From the NCBI RefSeq assembly GCF_016458235.1, contig NZ_JAEMHK010000009.1, positions 154,236-218,235 on the forward strand: a DNA stretch of 64,000 nt. The letters are read 5' to 3'. Positions 1 through 10,285 of this stretch are shown here, in pieces. The position numbers were made by a program, and so were the translations under genes. The notes beneath the pieces were generated by a model. It saw only the letters and a program-made list of their open reading frames with translations, searched no databases and was not told where the DNA came from. Source of the DNA: Geomonas propionica. GTDB lineage: Bacteria > Desulfobacterota > Desulfuromonadia > Geobacterales > Geobacteraceae. Within the stretch, counting starts at the first letter, position 1. The number at the start of each line of letters is the position of its first letter.

Positions 1-259
1 GGTTCTCCCGCTGCTGCCCGTCCAGGGTGACACGCACGAAGACGTTGCCCGGCTTGCCGATGGCCCCCTGGTCGACCAGCATCACGTAGCGGTCGATGAT
101 GCCGCTTTGCTCCAAAAGGCGCACCCGGCGCAGGCAGGCGCTTTCGGAGAGCCCGACCAATTCGGCCAGCTGCACGTTGGAGAGCCTGCCGTCCTTTTGC
201 AGTTCGGTGAGAATGGCCCGATCAATCTTGTCTACGGCACCAGGCGCAAGATCCTTCAC
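1..259 (-). CDS. Lrp/AsnC-family transcriptional regulator (N-terminal part; runs off the window)
   Basis: The reverse strand reads open from a GTG at 259 to the window edge (86 codons). The protein starts VKDLAPGAVDKIDRAILTEL and continues with a winged helix-turn-helix typical of Lrp/AsnC proteins (LSNVQLAELVGLSESACLRR), followed by the start of the ligand-binding (RAM) domain with IIDRYVMLVDQ. The GTG was chosen because a GGGG-type ribosome site lies just upstream and the HTH begins at the usual distance. It is divergent from ald with about 160 bp between them, a common arrangement in which an Lrp-like protein controls alanine or branched-chain amino acid catabolism. Control of ald is an inference from position. 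The C-terminal ligand-binding half is outside the window. Confidence 0.85.
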   Translation of the reverse strand, partial: MKDLAPGAVDKIDRAILTELQKDGRLSNVQLAELVGLSESACLRRVRLLEQSGIIDRYVMLVDQGAIGKPGNVFVRVTLDGQQREN

Positions 260-421
260 TGTTGTCCCCTTTTGTTGAAATGTTCTGCGAAAAAATAACC
301 TCTTTCCCCAGGATTCGCAAGAAAAAATCGGCGCGATTTTGGTATCATTTTCCACGTGCGCCGGGCGTCCGGCCGCGGCTGCTCCGACAGCTTACCGCTA
401 CCAAAAAGAAAGGAAACGAAG

Positions 422-1537
<1,116 letters not shown>

Positions 1538-1564
1538 ACGGGCCGTTAAAAGCGCAGCAATAAG

Positions 1565-1597
1565 AAGAGGCCAGCCGGTTCACGGCTGGCCTCTTTT
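1565..1597. terminator. Rho-independent terminator after ald, possibly bidirectional
   Basis: A perfect 13-bp stem (AAGAGGCCAGCCG at 1565-1577 with its complement at 1583-1595) with a 5-nt loop runs into TTTT. The convergent gene ends at 1632, so the hairpin could serve both strands. Confidence 0.85.
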
Positions 1598-1631
1598 GCG
1601 TCGGCCCTTCATTGCGATGGGGGATATCCCC

Positions 1632-2483
1632 CTACGGCGTCTTGAGGCGCAGCTTGCGCAGCACGCTGTCGTTCACCTGGAGCCGGACCTTGCGCGGGTC
1701 CTGCACCGGAACCTTCGGGTAGACGCCGTTTCTCAACAGGGAGGAGACCAGCTCGCCGGTCTGCACCCCGATGTCGTAGGGGTCGATGTCGAGCGCGGCG
1801 GCGGCGCCGTTTCTGAGGTACTGGCCGGTGAAGGTGACGGCGGGGATGCCCTGGGTCATGGAAAAGAGCAGCAGCGCCTCCATGTTCACGGTGGTCACCA
1901 CGGTGCTGTCCGGCAAGAGCCACAAGAGGTCCACCTCTCCCTTGAGCTTCTCCAGTTGCCCCTGCAGGTCGCGCGAGTGGCGCACCGGCTCCATGGTCAG
2001 GATGATGCCGCGGTCGGCCGCCTGGACGGCGGCGCGCTTCAGGTAGAGTCCCGACAGTTTCGGGTCGTAGAGGACCCCGACCCGCTTGGCGCCCAACTGG
2101 CCGAAGAGTTCCAGGTAGCGCTCCGGGGGAGCCACCATGGCCACCCCCCCGACGTGGTCGGACTGGGGCTTTTGGGACAGCGACAGGGAAAGCATGGAGA
2201 GCACCGGCACCTCCCTGAGCTTGCGGCAGGCGCTCAAGGCCTTGTCCCCCACCGCGATCACCAGCCTCGGGCGCTCCTCCCGGACCAGGCGCTGTACGTC
2301 CACCTCGGCGTAGTCGGAGAGCACCAGGGGCTGCTCGTTGGTTCTCGCGGCGGCACGCAGGCCGCGCAGGGCCTCGGAGTAGACCGGGCTGCGGCTGGAC
2401 TGCAGGATCAGGAGGTCCGCCGCGAGCGCCGGGGCGGCAAGCGAGAGGGTCGTGATCAGTATGCAAAAAAGAAGGGGGCGCAT
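1632..2483 (-). CDS. ABC-type substrate-binding protein (TrpX/YtrF-like, PF04392 type)
   Basis: A 283-aa exported protein. The N-terminus [21 protein letters not shown] is a signal peptide. The rest has the two-lobed substrate-binding pattern of the ABC_sub_bind family: [18 protein letters not shown], then [33 protein letters not shown], and [20 protein letters not shown]. The open frame extends further upstream, but the ATG at 2483 is taken because it overlaps the stop of the TonB receptor by one base (TGATG), so translation is probably coupled. No permease or ATPase lies beside it. The partner is the TonB-dependent receptor upstream and perhaps the divergent sensor kinase. The ligand cannot be told from sequence; in this family it is often a small organic molecule, and the protein may act as a sensor accessory rather than a transporter part. 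Confidence 0.8.
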   Translation of the reverse strand: MRPLLFCILITTLSLAAPALAADLLILQSSRSPVYSEALRGLRAAARTNEQPLVLSDYAEVDVQRLVREERPRLVIAVGDKALSACRKLREVPVLSMLSLSLSQKPQSDHVGGVAMVAPPERYLELFGQLGAKRVGVLYDPKLSGLYLKRAAVQAADRGIILTMEPVRHSRDLQGQLEKLKGEVDLLWLLPDSTVVTTVNMEALLLFSMTQGIPAVTFTGQYLRNGAAAALDIDPYDIGVQTGELVSSLLRNGVYPKVPVQDPRKVRLQVNDSVLRKLRLKTP

Positions 2484-4357
2484 CAGAAGCGGAACCTCCC
2501 CCCGATTTCGAACCAGCGCGGTGCGGTCTGGCGGAACTCGTATTGGTACAGCTTGGCGTCGAGGATGTTGCGCACGGAGAAGAAGAGTTCCGGCGAGGTG
2601 TCCCGGGCCGGCAGCAGCTTCTGGTTCACGTGCAGGTCGAAAAGCGTCGCCACCGGGTGCGCAGCCGGGCCGACGTTCCAGTCGGCGTAGTTGCCGGTCA
2701 AAACGCAGGAGAGTCCCGCTGCGGCGTTGTCGTAGCTGAGCGCTCCCTTGACGGCGTGGCGGGGGCCGCTCTGGTTGACGTCCAGTTCCGCCCCGGTCTT
2801 CGGGTTTCTGCCGTCGGTGAAGGTGTAGGCGCCGGTTAGCGCGAAGCCGTGCCAGCGGGAGGTGCGCAGTTCCAGGTCGACGCCGTGGCGGCGCTGCCTC
2901 TGCGTGCGCATGATTCCGGCCTGGTAATCGTAATCCTGGACGTTCCAGACGTTGTTGTGAAACAGCATCCCCTTGAGCCAGAGGTAAGGGACGGCGGTGC
3001 TCTCCAAGCCCCACTGCACCGTCGCCACCTGCTGCAACTCGTGCTGCAACTGGCCGTTCGCCGAGCCGTAGAAGCTGATGAGCGGCAGGCTGTAGCCGCG
3101 CGCGGCGTAGCCGCGCAAAAGGGTGCTCTCGCCCAGGCGCAGGGTGGCGCCCATGGTCGCGCTGATCGGGTCGTCGAGCAGGTTCAGGTGGTCGACCCGC
3201 ACGCCCGGGAGCAGCGAGAGCCGCCCCACGGTGACGGTGCCGTTGGCGTAGGCGGAGTAACGGGTAAGGGTGAGGTCGGCGTCGCTTCCCGGCACATGCC
3301 GCACCAGTTCGCGCTGCGTCACCCCGATCCGCTCGAACTCGAGGCCGGTCTTCACCCCCAGGCGGGCGTCCCCAAGAGTCAGGGCCGCCGTGTACCCCTG
3401 GTGCACTTCGCGCGCCTGGGCGTTGAAGAAAAGGAGCCCCTGGGACAGTACCCCCCGGCGGTCCTCGGCGTCGCGCACGCCGCCGCGGCCGGTCATTTCG
3501 AGGCTGGCGCGCCCGGAGAGGGGGACCTGCAGGGCGAGGTAACCGTTCAGGTAGCGCACCGCCCCGGTCTCGAAGAAGTCGTAACGCGCCGAGCTCATGA
3601 TCCCCGTGTCGGCGTAGCGGGCGTCCACCCCCAGGGTGGCCTTGGCGCCGCCGATGAAGTCGTAGGTGATCTTGCCGAAGCCGTGGCCGAAGTCGACGTC
3701 GTTGCCGGGCACCACCCCGTCGGAGCGGATGGTCCCTCCGGTCAGGTAATAGCCGAATCCCCCGCTGCTGCCGGTTACCTCGCCCCTTAAGTCGCTGGTC
3801 GCCTTCCTGCCGATGGAGGCCGAGGCGAGGCCCGCGGCCCCACGCTCCGTCACCGGGGACTTGGTGACGATGTTGATGACGCCGCCCAGCGCCGAACCCC
3901 AGGCCGCGGAGGCCGCCCCATTGATCACCTCGATGCGCTCGATCATCTGCACCGGGATCATGCCGACGTGGGCCAGGTTTTCCGACGAGACGAAATTCTG
4001 GGGCACCCCGTCGATCTGCACCTGGATGTGCCGGTTCGATGAGCCGAGGATGTCGTAGAGCAGGATCGCCCCCGGGGTCTGCAACAGGTCCAGTTGCACG
4101 CCCGGGACCGTCTGCAGCACGTCGGCGACGGTGTGGGCGTTCAGGCGGGCGATCTCGTCGGCGGTGACTACGGTGACGTTTTCGGCGATGAGGGATGCGG
4201 GGCGGGGCAGGCGCGAGACGCCGTCAGGCTGTTCCTCGGAGAGGCCCAGCGAACGGGTCACCTCGTCCCCGTCCTCTCCCCTGGCGCTAATCGGCGCCAG
4301 CGGGATCAGGAGCATCAGTGAGGCGAGCAAAACTTTGCGGAGGAATTTACCAGTCAA
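2483..4357 (-). CDS. TonB-dependent outer-membrane receptor
   Basis: A 624-aa protein, rather short for the family. A signal peptide ([19 protein letters not shown]...) precedes a plug domain with [27 protein letters not shown] and [19 protein letters not shown]...INIVTKSP, then a beta-barrel ending in EIGGRFRF with the terminal aromatic residue expected for BAM insertion. No clear TonB box is visible. The start is a TTG with GGAG upstream. It heads a two-gene operon with the substrate-binding protein and is divergent from a hybrid histidine kinase, suggesting a ligand-uptake and sensing unit. The substrate is unknown; vitamin- or siderophore-type ligands are family-typical. Confidence 0.88.
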   Translation of the reverse strand: MTGKFLRKVLLASLMLLIPLAPISARGEDGDEVTRSLGLSEEQPDGVSRLPRPASLIAENVTVVTADEIARLNAHTVADVLQTVPGVQLDLLQTPGAILLYDILGSSNRHIQVQIDGVPQNFVSSENLAHVGMIPVQMIERIEVINGAASAAWGSALGGVINIVTKSPVTERGAAGLASASIGRKATSDLRGEVTGSSGGFGYYLTGGTIRSDGVVPGNDVDFGHGFGKITYDFIGGAKATLGVDARYADTGIMSSARYDFFETGAVRYLNGYLALQVPLSGRASLEMTGRGGVRDAEDRRGVLSQGLLFFNAQAREVHQGYTAALTLGDARLGVKTGLEFERIGVTQRELVRHVPGSDADLTLTRYSAYANGTVTVGRLSLLPGVRVDHLNLLDDPISATMGATLRLGESTLLRGYAARGYSLPLISFYGSANGQLQHELQQVATVQWGLESTAVPYLWLKGMLFHNNVWNVQDYDYQAGIMRTQRQRRHGVDLELRTSRWHGFALTGAYTFTDGRNPKTGAELDVNQSGPRHAVKGALSYDNAAAGLSCVLTGNYADWNVGPAAHPVATLFDLHVNQKLLPARDTSPELFFSVRNILDAKLYQYEFRQTAPRWFEIGGRFRF

Positions 4358-4715
4358 ATATCCCGCTCCATCGAAAAAAGAACATTGACAGCCGCATCTT
4401 TTTCTGGAAAAACTGGCATAAAACAGGTGGTATACCTAACAGTTTGAGAGTATACTGTCAAAATAATTTACATTAATACTATCTTGTAGTTTATCGTCGT
4501 CGACTCTGTCGACAAAGTGTGGCCGCAAGCTGCAATTTTAACTGTACCCTCTTCGCTTTTGTCATACACCATACCGTCACTGTGGTCCTGATCCCGCATC
4601 TCATCCCGATGGATGAGGTGCCCCGGGTCCCGCGTCGACCACGGCCTGGCCGTCGCGTCACTCTTCCCCCGGCGGGCAGGGGTGCTGCCGGGGCCAGCCC
4701 GAAAAGGCCTTCGCC
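4358..4715. other. Divergent intergenic region between TonB receptor and sensor kinase
   Basis: The 358 bp are A+T-richer than the flanks. They hold the likely receptor promoter (4433-4461, reverse strand), two GTATAC-centred palindromes (GGTATACC at 4429-4436 and AGTATACT at 4449-4456) and a GTCGAC-rich stretch near 4495-4515. No gene is seen. A promoter for the kinase was not identified with confidence. Confidence 0.5.
4433..4461 (-). promoter_or_regulatory. Sigma-70-type promoter for the TonB receptor operon, overlapped by GTATAC palindromes
   Basis: On the reverse strand a perfect -35 TTGACA (4461-4456) is followed, after exactly 17 bp, by TAGGTA (4438-4433) as a weak -10. The -10 is embedded in GGTATACC, and a second GTATAC copy abuts the -35, so a dimeric regulator could bind here. 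The regulator is unknown. Confidence 0.5.
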
Positions 4716-7070
4716 ATGAACAGGTTGTCGCTGCCCCAGCGCTTTCGCACCTTCCGCTCCAGCTTTCAGTTCAAGCTCTTCCTGCGCTTCACCCTTTTCT
4801 CGGCGGTCATCGCCGTGGTCTGCGGCACCCTGTTCGTGCTGCACCAGATCCGCCAGAACAAGAGTCACGCCGTGCAGATGCTGCAACTGCAGGCCCACGC
4901 CCTGGCCGATGCGGTGCGCCTCCCCCTGTACGCGGAGAGCACCGAACTTTTGCAGGCCCATGCTGCCGACACCATGCGCCTCCCCGGTATCCGCGCCGTC
5001 GAGATCGTGAGCGCCCGCGGCAAGGTGCTGGTCCGGCTTCCCGCCTCCCTGCCCTACTCACGCGAGGAACTGCTCAGCCAGACGGCGGAGGTGCACGGCC
5101 ATCCCCTGAGCCTGTCGCCGGAACAGATACTGGCCGGAGAGCAGGACGCCCCCGGGGACCTGGTCGGGGAGGTGCGGCTTTACCGGGGCACCGCCGACCT
5201 GTGGCGGGAAGGGCGCCGCCTGGCGGCCCTTAGCCTGGTGCTCGCCACCGTCTGCTGGCTCTTCGTGAGCCTCTCCTGCTACCTGATCCTGCGGCGCGTG
5301 ACCGCGTCCTTCAACACCTTGATGCGGGGGCTGGAGAAGGTCCACGGCGGGGACTACGTCTCGCGCATCGATATCGTCTCCGACGACGAGCCGGGGCGGG
5401 CCTCGGCCTCGCTGAACGGGCTGGCCGAGTCGCTTTGGCAGCGCGAGCAGGAGAACCGCCGCCTGCACGCGGAGCTCATGGCGGCCATGGACTTCGAGAT
5501 CGCCTCCAAGGAGCAACTGGTCTCCGTCAACCTCCACCTGGAGCAGGAGATCGAGCAGGGGACCCAGGCGCGCCAGGAGCTGAAGAACCTGGTGCAGCAA
5601 TTACCGCTGGGCATCGTCTGGTCCGACGAACAGGGCGAGATCGAGTACCTCAACTCCTTCATGATGGACACCTTCGGCTACGGTCCCGAGCAGGCGCCCG
5701 ACCTGGACGTGCTCTTCGCCCTGATCTGCCCGGACGCGCAGTACCGCGAGGCGGTGCTCGAGAAGCGGCGCGCGGCCATCGCGGCGTGGGAACAGGGAAA
5801 CCAGGCCACCTTTTACGAGATGAGCGCGCTGTGCCGGGACGGCTCCCCGCGCCAGCTGAACTGCAGCAACCAGCGTTCCGGCGCCAGGATCGTCGACATC
5901 ATGATCGACATGACCGAGCGCGAGCTGTTGCAGCAACAGATGGTCCGCAACCAGAAACTGGAATCGATCGGGGTGCTGGCCGGCGGCATCGCCCACAACT
6001 TCAACAACGCCCTGACCGGGGTGCTGGGCTACATCTCCTTCGCCAAGAAGTTCCTCGATCCCGGCCACGGGTCCCACGAACTGTTGCAGCAGGCGGAGAA
6101 GGCGACCATGCGCGCCGCCGGCCTCGCCAACCAGCTCCTCTCCTTCGCCAAGGGGGGGGCGCCCCTGAGAAAGGGGGTGCCGGTGGCGGCGCTGGTCGAG
6201 GAGTCGGTGCAGTTCGCTACCAAGGGGACCAACGTCAGCGCGAAGATCGAGCTCCCCACCGACCTGCCGCCGGTCTTCGTCGACGACGGGCAGATGCGCC
6301 AGGCCTTCAACTGCATCTGCATCAACGCGGTGCAGGCCATGCCGGAGGGGGGGAGACTCACGGTGCGCGGGAGGCTGGTCTCAGGCGAGCGGGAAAGGCT
6401 GCCCGCCCCGTTGTGCGGCTCCTACGTGGAGCTTTCTTTCCGGGACGAGGGGAGCGGCATCCGCGACGAACACAAGTCCAGCATCTTCACCCCGTATTTC
6501 ACCACCAAGGCGCAACTGGGGACCGGCCTTGGCCTTGCCACCGTACATTCCATCGTCACCAGGCACGGCGGGGTGATCAGCTTCGACAGCCAGTGGGGGA
6601 GGGGGACCACCTTCACCCTGTACCTCCCCGTCTTCGGGGCGGAATCGGTCGTCGCGCAGCACAAGCCGTACCCGCCGGCACAGGCGGGGCGCGGCAACGC
6701 GGTGCTGGTCATGGACGACGAGGAGATGATCAGGAGCCTCGCTGCGGGAGCCCTCTCGGAGCAGGGGTACCAGGTTACCGTCTGCGCCAGCGGCCAGGAG
6801 GCGGTGGAGCTGTACCAGCAGGCGCTCGACAGCGGCGCCCCCTTCCTCGCCGCGGTCCTCGACCTTACCGTGCCCGGCGGCATGGGGGGGAAGGAGGCGG
6901 CCCAAAAGATCCTGGCGCGGGACCCGGGAGCGTGCCTCATCGTTTCCAGCGGCTACAGTAACGACGTCGTCATGCAGGACTTCCACGCCTACGGCTTCTG
7001 CGCCGCCACGGTCAAGCCCTACAACCCGGACCTGCTCTGCCGGCTTTTGGACGCGTTGCGCCAGGGGTGA
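4716..7070 (+). CDS. Membrane-bound hybrid sensor histidine kinase (periplasmic sensor, HAMP, PAS, HisKA/HATPase, receiver)
   Basis: 784 aa. Transmembrane segments lie at about 20-43 and 168-192 and bracket a periplasmic domain of about 125 residues. A HAMP-like linker and coiled coil follow (200-290), then a PAS domain (about 290-400). The H-box has His427 in GGIAHNFNNALTG. The N/G boxes include NAVQAM, FRDEGSGI and GTGLGL. A C-terminal receiver has DDEE near 667, phospho-acceptor Asp716 in VLDLTVPGG and Lys767. The HNFNNxLTG H-box is typical of NtrB-like hybrid kinases in Geobacterales. No free-standing response regulator is adjacent. Being divergent from the TonB receptor and substrate-binding protein, it may sense the same ligand; this is inference. 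Confidence 0.9.
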   Translation: MNRLSLPQRFRTFRSSFQFKLFLRFTLFSAVIAVVCGTLFVLHQIRQNKSHAVQMLQLQAHALADAVRLPLYAESTELLQAHAADTMRLPGIRAVEIVSARGKVLVRLPASLPYSREELLSQTAEVHGHPLSLSPEQILAGEQDAPGDLVGEVRLYRGTADLWREGRRLAALSLVLATVCWLFVSLSCYLILRRVTASFNTLMRGLEKVHGGDYVSRIDIVSDDEPGRASASLNGLAESLWQREQENRRLHAELMAAMDFEIASKEQLVSVNLHLEQEIEQGTQARQELKNLVQQLPLGIVWSDEQGEIEYLNSFMMDTFGYGPEQAPDLDVLFALICPDAQYREAVLEKRRAAIAAWEQGNQATFYEMSALCRDGSPRQLNCSNQRSGARIVDIMIDMTERELLQQQMVRNQKLESIGVLAGGIAHNFNNALTGVLGYISFAKKFLDPGHGSHELLQQAEKATMRAAGLANQLLSFAKGGAPLRKGVPVAALVEESVQFATKGTNVSAKIELPTDLPPVFVDDGQMRQAFNCICINAVQAMPEGGRLTVRGRLVSGERERLPAPLCGSYVELSFRDEGSGIRDEHKSSIFTPYFTTKAQLGTGLGLATVHSIVTRHGGVISFDSQWGRGTTFTLYLPVFGAESVVAQHKPYPPAQAGRGNAVLVMDDEEMIRSLAAGALSEQGYQVTVCASGQEAVELYQQALDSGAPFLAAVLDLTVPGGMGGKEAAQKILARDPGACLIVSSGYSNDVVMQDFHAYGFCAATVKPYNPDLLCRLLDALRQG

Positions 7071-7071
7071 C

Positions 7072-7110
7072 AAAAAAGCAGCCAGGCCGGGAGACGTCGG
7101 CGCTGGCTGC
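7072..7110 (-). terminator. Rho-independent terminator of the PpiC gene
   Basis: On the reverse strand GCAGCCAG (7110-7103) pairs with CTGGCTGC (7085-7078) and is followed by six T residues (7077-7072). It lies about 50 bp past the stop of the reverse-strand gene and just past the convergent kinase. Confidence 0.8.
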
Positions 7111-7161
7111 ATAAATGAATAACAGGTATGGTGGCAGGGGCTTTCCCCTTGCGCTTCTTGG

Positions 7162-8166
7162 TTAACTCCGGGTGATCTTCGCCTTGCTCTTCAACTCGTC
7201 CACGAAGCTCGTCACGGCTTGTCTTATCTTCTCCGCCTTCAGGTATTCGAAGATCTTACCCTTGGCCTCGTCGTAGCTCACCTTGCCCGCCTCGTGCTTT
7301 TCGACCAGCTTGATGATGTGGAAGCCGAACTGGCTCTCCACCACCGGGCTGATCTCCCCCGGCTTCAGGTCGAACACCGCCTTCTCGAAGGGGGGGACCA
7401 TCTGGCCGCGGCCGAAGCTCCCCAGGTCGCCTCCCACCGCGGCGCTCGGGCAGCCCGACTCGGCCTTGGCCACGGCGGCGAAATCCTCCCCCCCCCTGAC
7501 CCGCTGCAACAGCGCCTCCGCCTTCTGCTTGGCCTTCTCCTTCTCCTCCGGCTTCATCTTTTCGTCCACCTTCACCAGGATGTGGCTGGCCCGGGCGTTC
7601 TCGGGGCGGGTGAAGTATTTCGCCTGGTTCTCCTGGTAGAACTTCTGCGCGTCGGCCTCGCTCACCTCGGCCTTGGCGGCGAAGCGCTGCTCGATGAAGC
7701 TGTTGATCACGATGCTCTTGCGCGCGTTCCTGGTCATCTCGGCGACGGTGAGCCCGCTCCCCTTGAGCGCCTCCTCGAAGGCGTCCGGGTTCGGGTAGAG
7801 CGCCTTGCTCTCGGCGAGTTTTTTCTCCACCTGCTGGTCCAGGTCCTTGATCTCGGTCTTGGCGGCCTCCTGGTAGAGGAGCTCGGCCGTGGTGAGCTGG
7901 TCCAGGGCCGCCTGGGTCGCCTGCTGCATGGCTTGCGGGGGGAGCTGCTGCGGCTGCCCGCTTTGCGATAACAGTACCCGGGTGGCGCGCTCCACCTCGG
8001 CGCGGGTGATGGCGACACCATTTACGAGCTGCACCGCGTCCTTCACCTCGGCCGCCTGTGCCTGTGGGGCCGGGGAGGGGACGGCGGCCTTGTTGGCGCC
8101 GGCGCAGCCGGCGAGGCAGAGAAGCGCTACGGTGGTCGATGCGATGGTGGTGGTGATTCTCTTCAT
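7162..8166 (-). CDS. PpiC/SurA-type peptidyl-prolyl isomerase, lipoprotein
   Basis: 334 aa. The signal peptide ends in the lipobox LAGC (Cys21), so it is probably anchored to a membrane facing the periplasm. A SurA-like N-terminal helical region starts with VNGVAITRAEVERA. The parvulin domain is at about 190-290 (ASHILVK, GGEDFAAVAK, GGDLGSFGRGQMVPPFEKAVF, SQFGFHIIKL). Parvulin-type isomerases assist folding of exported proteins. From memory, such genes sit near filament-forming cytochrome genes in Geobacter (for example near omcZ); here it lies beside an OmcE-like gene. A sigma-54-type site upstream matches the type of promoter in front of that gene, so the two may be co-regulated. Confidence 0.9.
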   Translation of the reverse strand: MKRITTTIASTTVALLCLAGCAGANKAAVPSPAPQAQAAEVKDAVQLVNGVAITRAEVERATRVLLSQSGQPQQLPPQAMQQATQAALDQLTTAELLYQEAAKTEIKDLDQQVEKKLAESKALYPNPDAFEEALKGSGLTVAEMTRNARKSIVINSFIEQRFAAKAEVSEADAQKFYQENQAKYFTRPENARASHILVKVDEKMKPEEKEKAKQKAEALLQRVRGGEDFAAVAKAESGCPSAAVGGDLGSFGRGQMVPPFEKAVFDLKPGEISPVVESQFGFHIIKLVEKHEAGKVSYDEAKGKIFEYLKAEKIRQAVTSFVDELKSKAKITRS

Positions 8167-8256
8167 TGCACGGTCTCCTTTGTTGGCAACGTTAACTGTC
8201 GGTATGAAGTTCCCGGGAGGGGCGGACGGTCTCCCGCCCGGGACTGCGGTTGCTAT

Positions 8257-8273
8257 AGCAATTCCGGAGCCAA
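8257..8273 (-). promoter_or_regulatory. Sigma-54 (-24/-12) promoter for the PpiC gene
   Basis: The reverse strand reads TTGGCTCCGGAATTGCT, with GG at 8271-8270 and GC at 8259-8258 separated by exactly 10 bp, close to the TTGGCAC-N5-TTGCT consensus. It lies about 90 bp upstream of the start codon. Confidence 0.7.
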
Positions 8274-8597
8274 GAATGAATCGAATTTAAATATTAAGTT
8301 TTCGCGATACTTTGCGCGGGGAGGCCCGGTGGCGTCACCCCGAAGGGTTGCGGGAAAACCCCCAGCTCCCCTGCCACCCCGGTGGCGGCTGGGGCAAATG
8401 ACCCACCTTGGGGCACCAGCCCCGGTCGCCCGCTTGCCGGGCGGGAACTTCGGGGAAATAAGGAGGTTACCCCATTTTCGCATTGACTTCCGGTGCGGTA
8501 TGGGTTAACAAGACGTCACTTTCTATATAGCTATTAATATATGTGTGACCTCGCCCGGCCCCGGCGTCGCCAGCGGACCGGCCCCAAGGAAGCCGCC
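8274..8597. other. Intergenic region between PpiC gene and multihaem cytochrome
   Basis: It contains a G/C-rich stretch with overlapping short inverted repeats (8320-8460) and an A+T-rich stretch (8505-8560) that probably holds the promoter of the downstream cytochrome. TTGACT at 8484 has no convincing -10 at proper spacing. No gene is seen. Confidence 0.4.
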
Positions 8598-9941
8598 ATG
8601 AAAACGTATCTGTTACTGCTGACCCTGCTCCTTGCCTGCGCCGCCGGCAACGCGGCGGCCGCCGAGAATTGCCTGAGCGGCGGCTGCCATGCCAAGATCG
8701 CCTCCTTCAAGCACCCGCACCAACCCGCCCAGGGCAATTGCCTCTCCTGCCACCGGGAGAAAACCCCGGGACACCCGCAGCAGAAGGGAAAGAGCTTCGA
8801 GCTGGTCGCCAAAGGGAGCGCACTCTGCGCCACCTGCCACGACGCCCTCGGGAAGAAAAAGGTGGTGCACGCGCCGGTGAAGGAGGGTGAGTGCACCTCC
8901 TGCCACAACCCGCACGGCGGCAACGGCAGGCACCTGACGCAGGCGGACGAGAATCAGAAGGAGCTCTGCTTCGGGTGCCACGACGCGGCCCCCTTCAAGA
9001 AGCCGCACGTGCACGGCCCGGTCGCGGAAGGCGCCTGCACCGCCTGCCATGACCCGCACGAATCCGCGGGGAAGGCCCTTTTAAAGGGAGACCTCAAGGA
9101 GCTGTGCCTGAAGTGTCACGAGGATTTCGCCAAGGGGATGAAACAGGCGGCCCGGGTGCACGGCCCGGTAAAGAACACCCCCTGCACCTCCTGCCACGAT
9201 CCGCACAGCTCGGTGCACCCGTCCCTGTTGAAGGAGAAGATGCCCGACCTCTGCCTGCGCTGCCACAAGGAGATCGGCAAGAAGATGAGCAGTGCCAAGC
9301 TGGTGCACCAACCGCTGACCGACGCCAAGGGGTGCGGCAACTGCCACTCGACCCACTTCTCCGCCGCCAAGGGACTCATGGCCGGCGACCAGAAGGCGAT
9401 CTGCCTGGGCTGCCATGGGGGAAAACCCCTGGGGAATCTGCCGCTGCGGGATATCGCCAAGGAACTGGCGGGGAAAAAGACGCTGCACGGCCCTCTCAAG
9501 GAGGGTAAATGCGACGGCTGTCACAATCCCCACGCTTCGGATTACCGGCGCCTGCTGCTGGGGAACTACCCCGTTTCTTTTTACGCCCCCTACCGCGAAG
9601 GAGCCTACGATCTCTGCCTTAAGTGCCACAACAAGAACCTGCTCCGCTACCCCGACACCACCGTGAACACCAAGTTCCGCAACGGGGCGCGCAACCTGCA
9701 CTACCTGCACGTCACCGACCGGATCAAGGGGCGCTCCTGCCTCGCCTGCCACGAAACCCACGCCGGCGGGGACGACAAGTTGATGAACCCCCAGGGGACC
9801 CGGTTCGGCCAGTGGCAGATCAAGACCCGCCTGAAGCTCACCGCTACCGGCGGCAGCTGCGCCCCCGGCTGCCACCTCCCCCTCGCCTACGATCGCGAGC
9901 GGGCGGTGGACAACGCCAAGGCGCAGGGGGTAGGGCGGTAA
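8598..9941 (+). CDS. Multihaem c-type cytochrome with doubled CXXCH motifs (13 CXXCH plus CX4CH and CX3CH)
   Basis: 447 aa. Signal peptide MKTYLLLLTLLLACAAGNAAAA. Thirteen CXXCH haem-binding motifs were counted, mostly in pairs followed by PHE/PHG/PHS as in the doubled-CXXCH family. Two atypical motifs lie at the ends: CLSGGCH (CX4CH) at the mature N-terminus and CAPGCH (CX3CH) near the C-terminus, giving up to 15 haems. Start ATG 8598 is chosen over an earlier in-frame codon because of AAGGA at 8586-8590 and the signal peptide. It has no lipobox, so it is periplasmic or secreted. It is the first gene of the electron-transfer block and precedes the OmcE-like gene, which has its own promoter. 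A role as electron carrier to the outer surface is inferred. Confidence 0.92.
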   Translation: MKTYLLLLTLLLACAAGNAAAAENCLSGGCHAKIASFKHPHQPAQGNCLSCHREKTPGHPQQKGKSFELVAKGSALCATCHDALGKKKVVHAPVKEGECTSCHNPHGGNGRHLTQADENQKELCFGCHDAAPFKKPHVHGPVAEGACTACHDPHESAGKALLKGDLKELCLKCHEDFAKGMKQAARVHGPVKNTPCTSCHDPHSSVHPSLLKEKMPDLCLRCHKEIGKKMSSAKLVHQPLTDAKGCGNCHSTHFSAAKGLMAGDQKAICLGCHGGKPLGNLPLRDIAKELAGKKTLHGPLKEGKCDGCHNPHASDYRRLLLGNYPVSFYAPYREGAYDLCLKCHNKNLLRYPDTTVNTKFRNGARNLHYLHVTDRIKGRSCLACHETHAGGDDKLMNPQGTRFGQWQIKTRLKLTATGGSCAPGCHLPLAYDRERAVDNAKAQGVGR

Positions 9942-10096
9942 GCCTCCCCGAGCCCATCCTTTTTCCTCCTGTCGCCACGCGCCAGGGGGATTTTTTTTGC
10001 CCGCCTCCGCGTACGCTCACCCCATGGCACCCCCAATGTGGGGCATCTCACCCACCCCGATTCCCCACCCGCTCCGGGGCGCCGTCAGCTGCTCCG

Positions 10097-10112
10097 TGTG
10101 ATTTCAATCACT
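10097..10112 (+). promoter_or_regulatory. CRP/FNR-type operator palindrome
   Basis: TGTGATTTCAATCACT contains a perfect palindrome (GTGATT-TC-AATCAC) and matches the CRP consensus TGTGA-N6-TCACA at nine of ten positions. It is centred about 50 bp upstream of the start site predicted from the sigma-54 promoter. A member of the CRP/FNR family could bind here, as activator or anti-activator. Confidence 0.5.
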
Positions 10113-10129
10113 TGACGAAATGTTAACGC

Positions 10130-10146
10130 TTGGCACAGAGGTTGCT
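10130..10146 (+). promoter_or_regulatory. Sigma-54 (-24/-12) promoter of the OmcE-like cytochrome
   Basis: TTGGCACAGAGGTTGCT is an essentially perfect match to the sigma-54 consensus (TGGCAC-N5-TTGC), with GG and GC exactly 10 bp apart. The expected start of transcription is near 10157, leaving a leader of about 130 nt before the ATG at 10286. Confidence 0.88.
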
Positions 10147-10285
10147 CATGTGACTACGTTTTGATAATTCCGGAGCCCCTCTGGGGGGAGGCGGCAACGG
10201 TCTTTAATCGAGTGAAAAACGAAGTTGCACGTAAAGAGAGCCGAGCAGCGAGTTTTCACTACCATCACAAACGGAGGAACAGGAA

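Larger units (their letters stand above)
9942..10285 (+). other. Intergenic regulatory region and leader of the OmcE-like gene
   Basis: The 344 bp hold a CRP/FNR-like palindrome (10097-10112), a sigma-54 promoter (10130-10146) and then about 130 nt of untranslated leader ending in GGAGGA at 10273-10278. No open gene is seen. I looked for c-di-GMP (GEMM) riboswitch signatures in the leader and found none. Confidence 0.6.

Noticed and set aside
9942..10285. c-di-GMP (GEMM) riboswitch in the OmcE-like leader, often seen before Geobacter cytochrome genes.
   Set aside because: The conserved riboswitch core sequences were not found here or in the leaders at 18900-19012 and 28824-29091.
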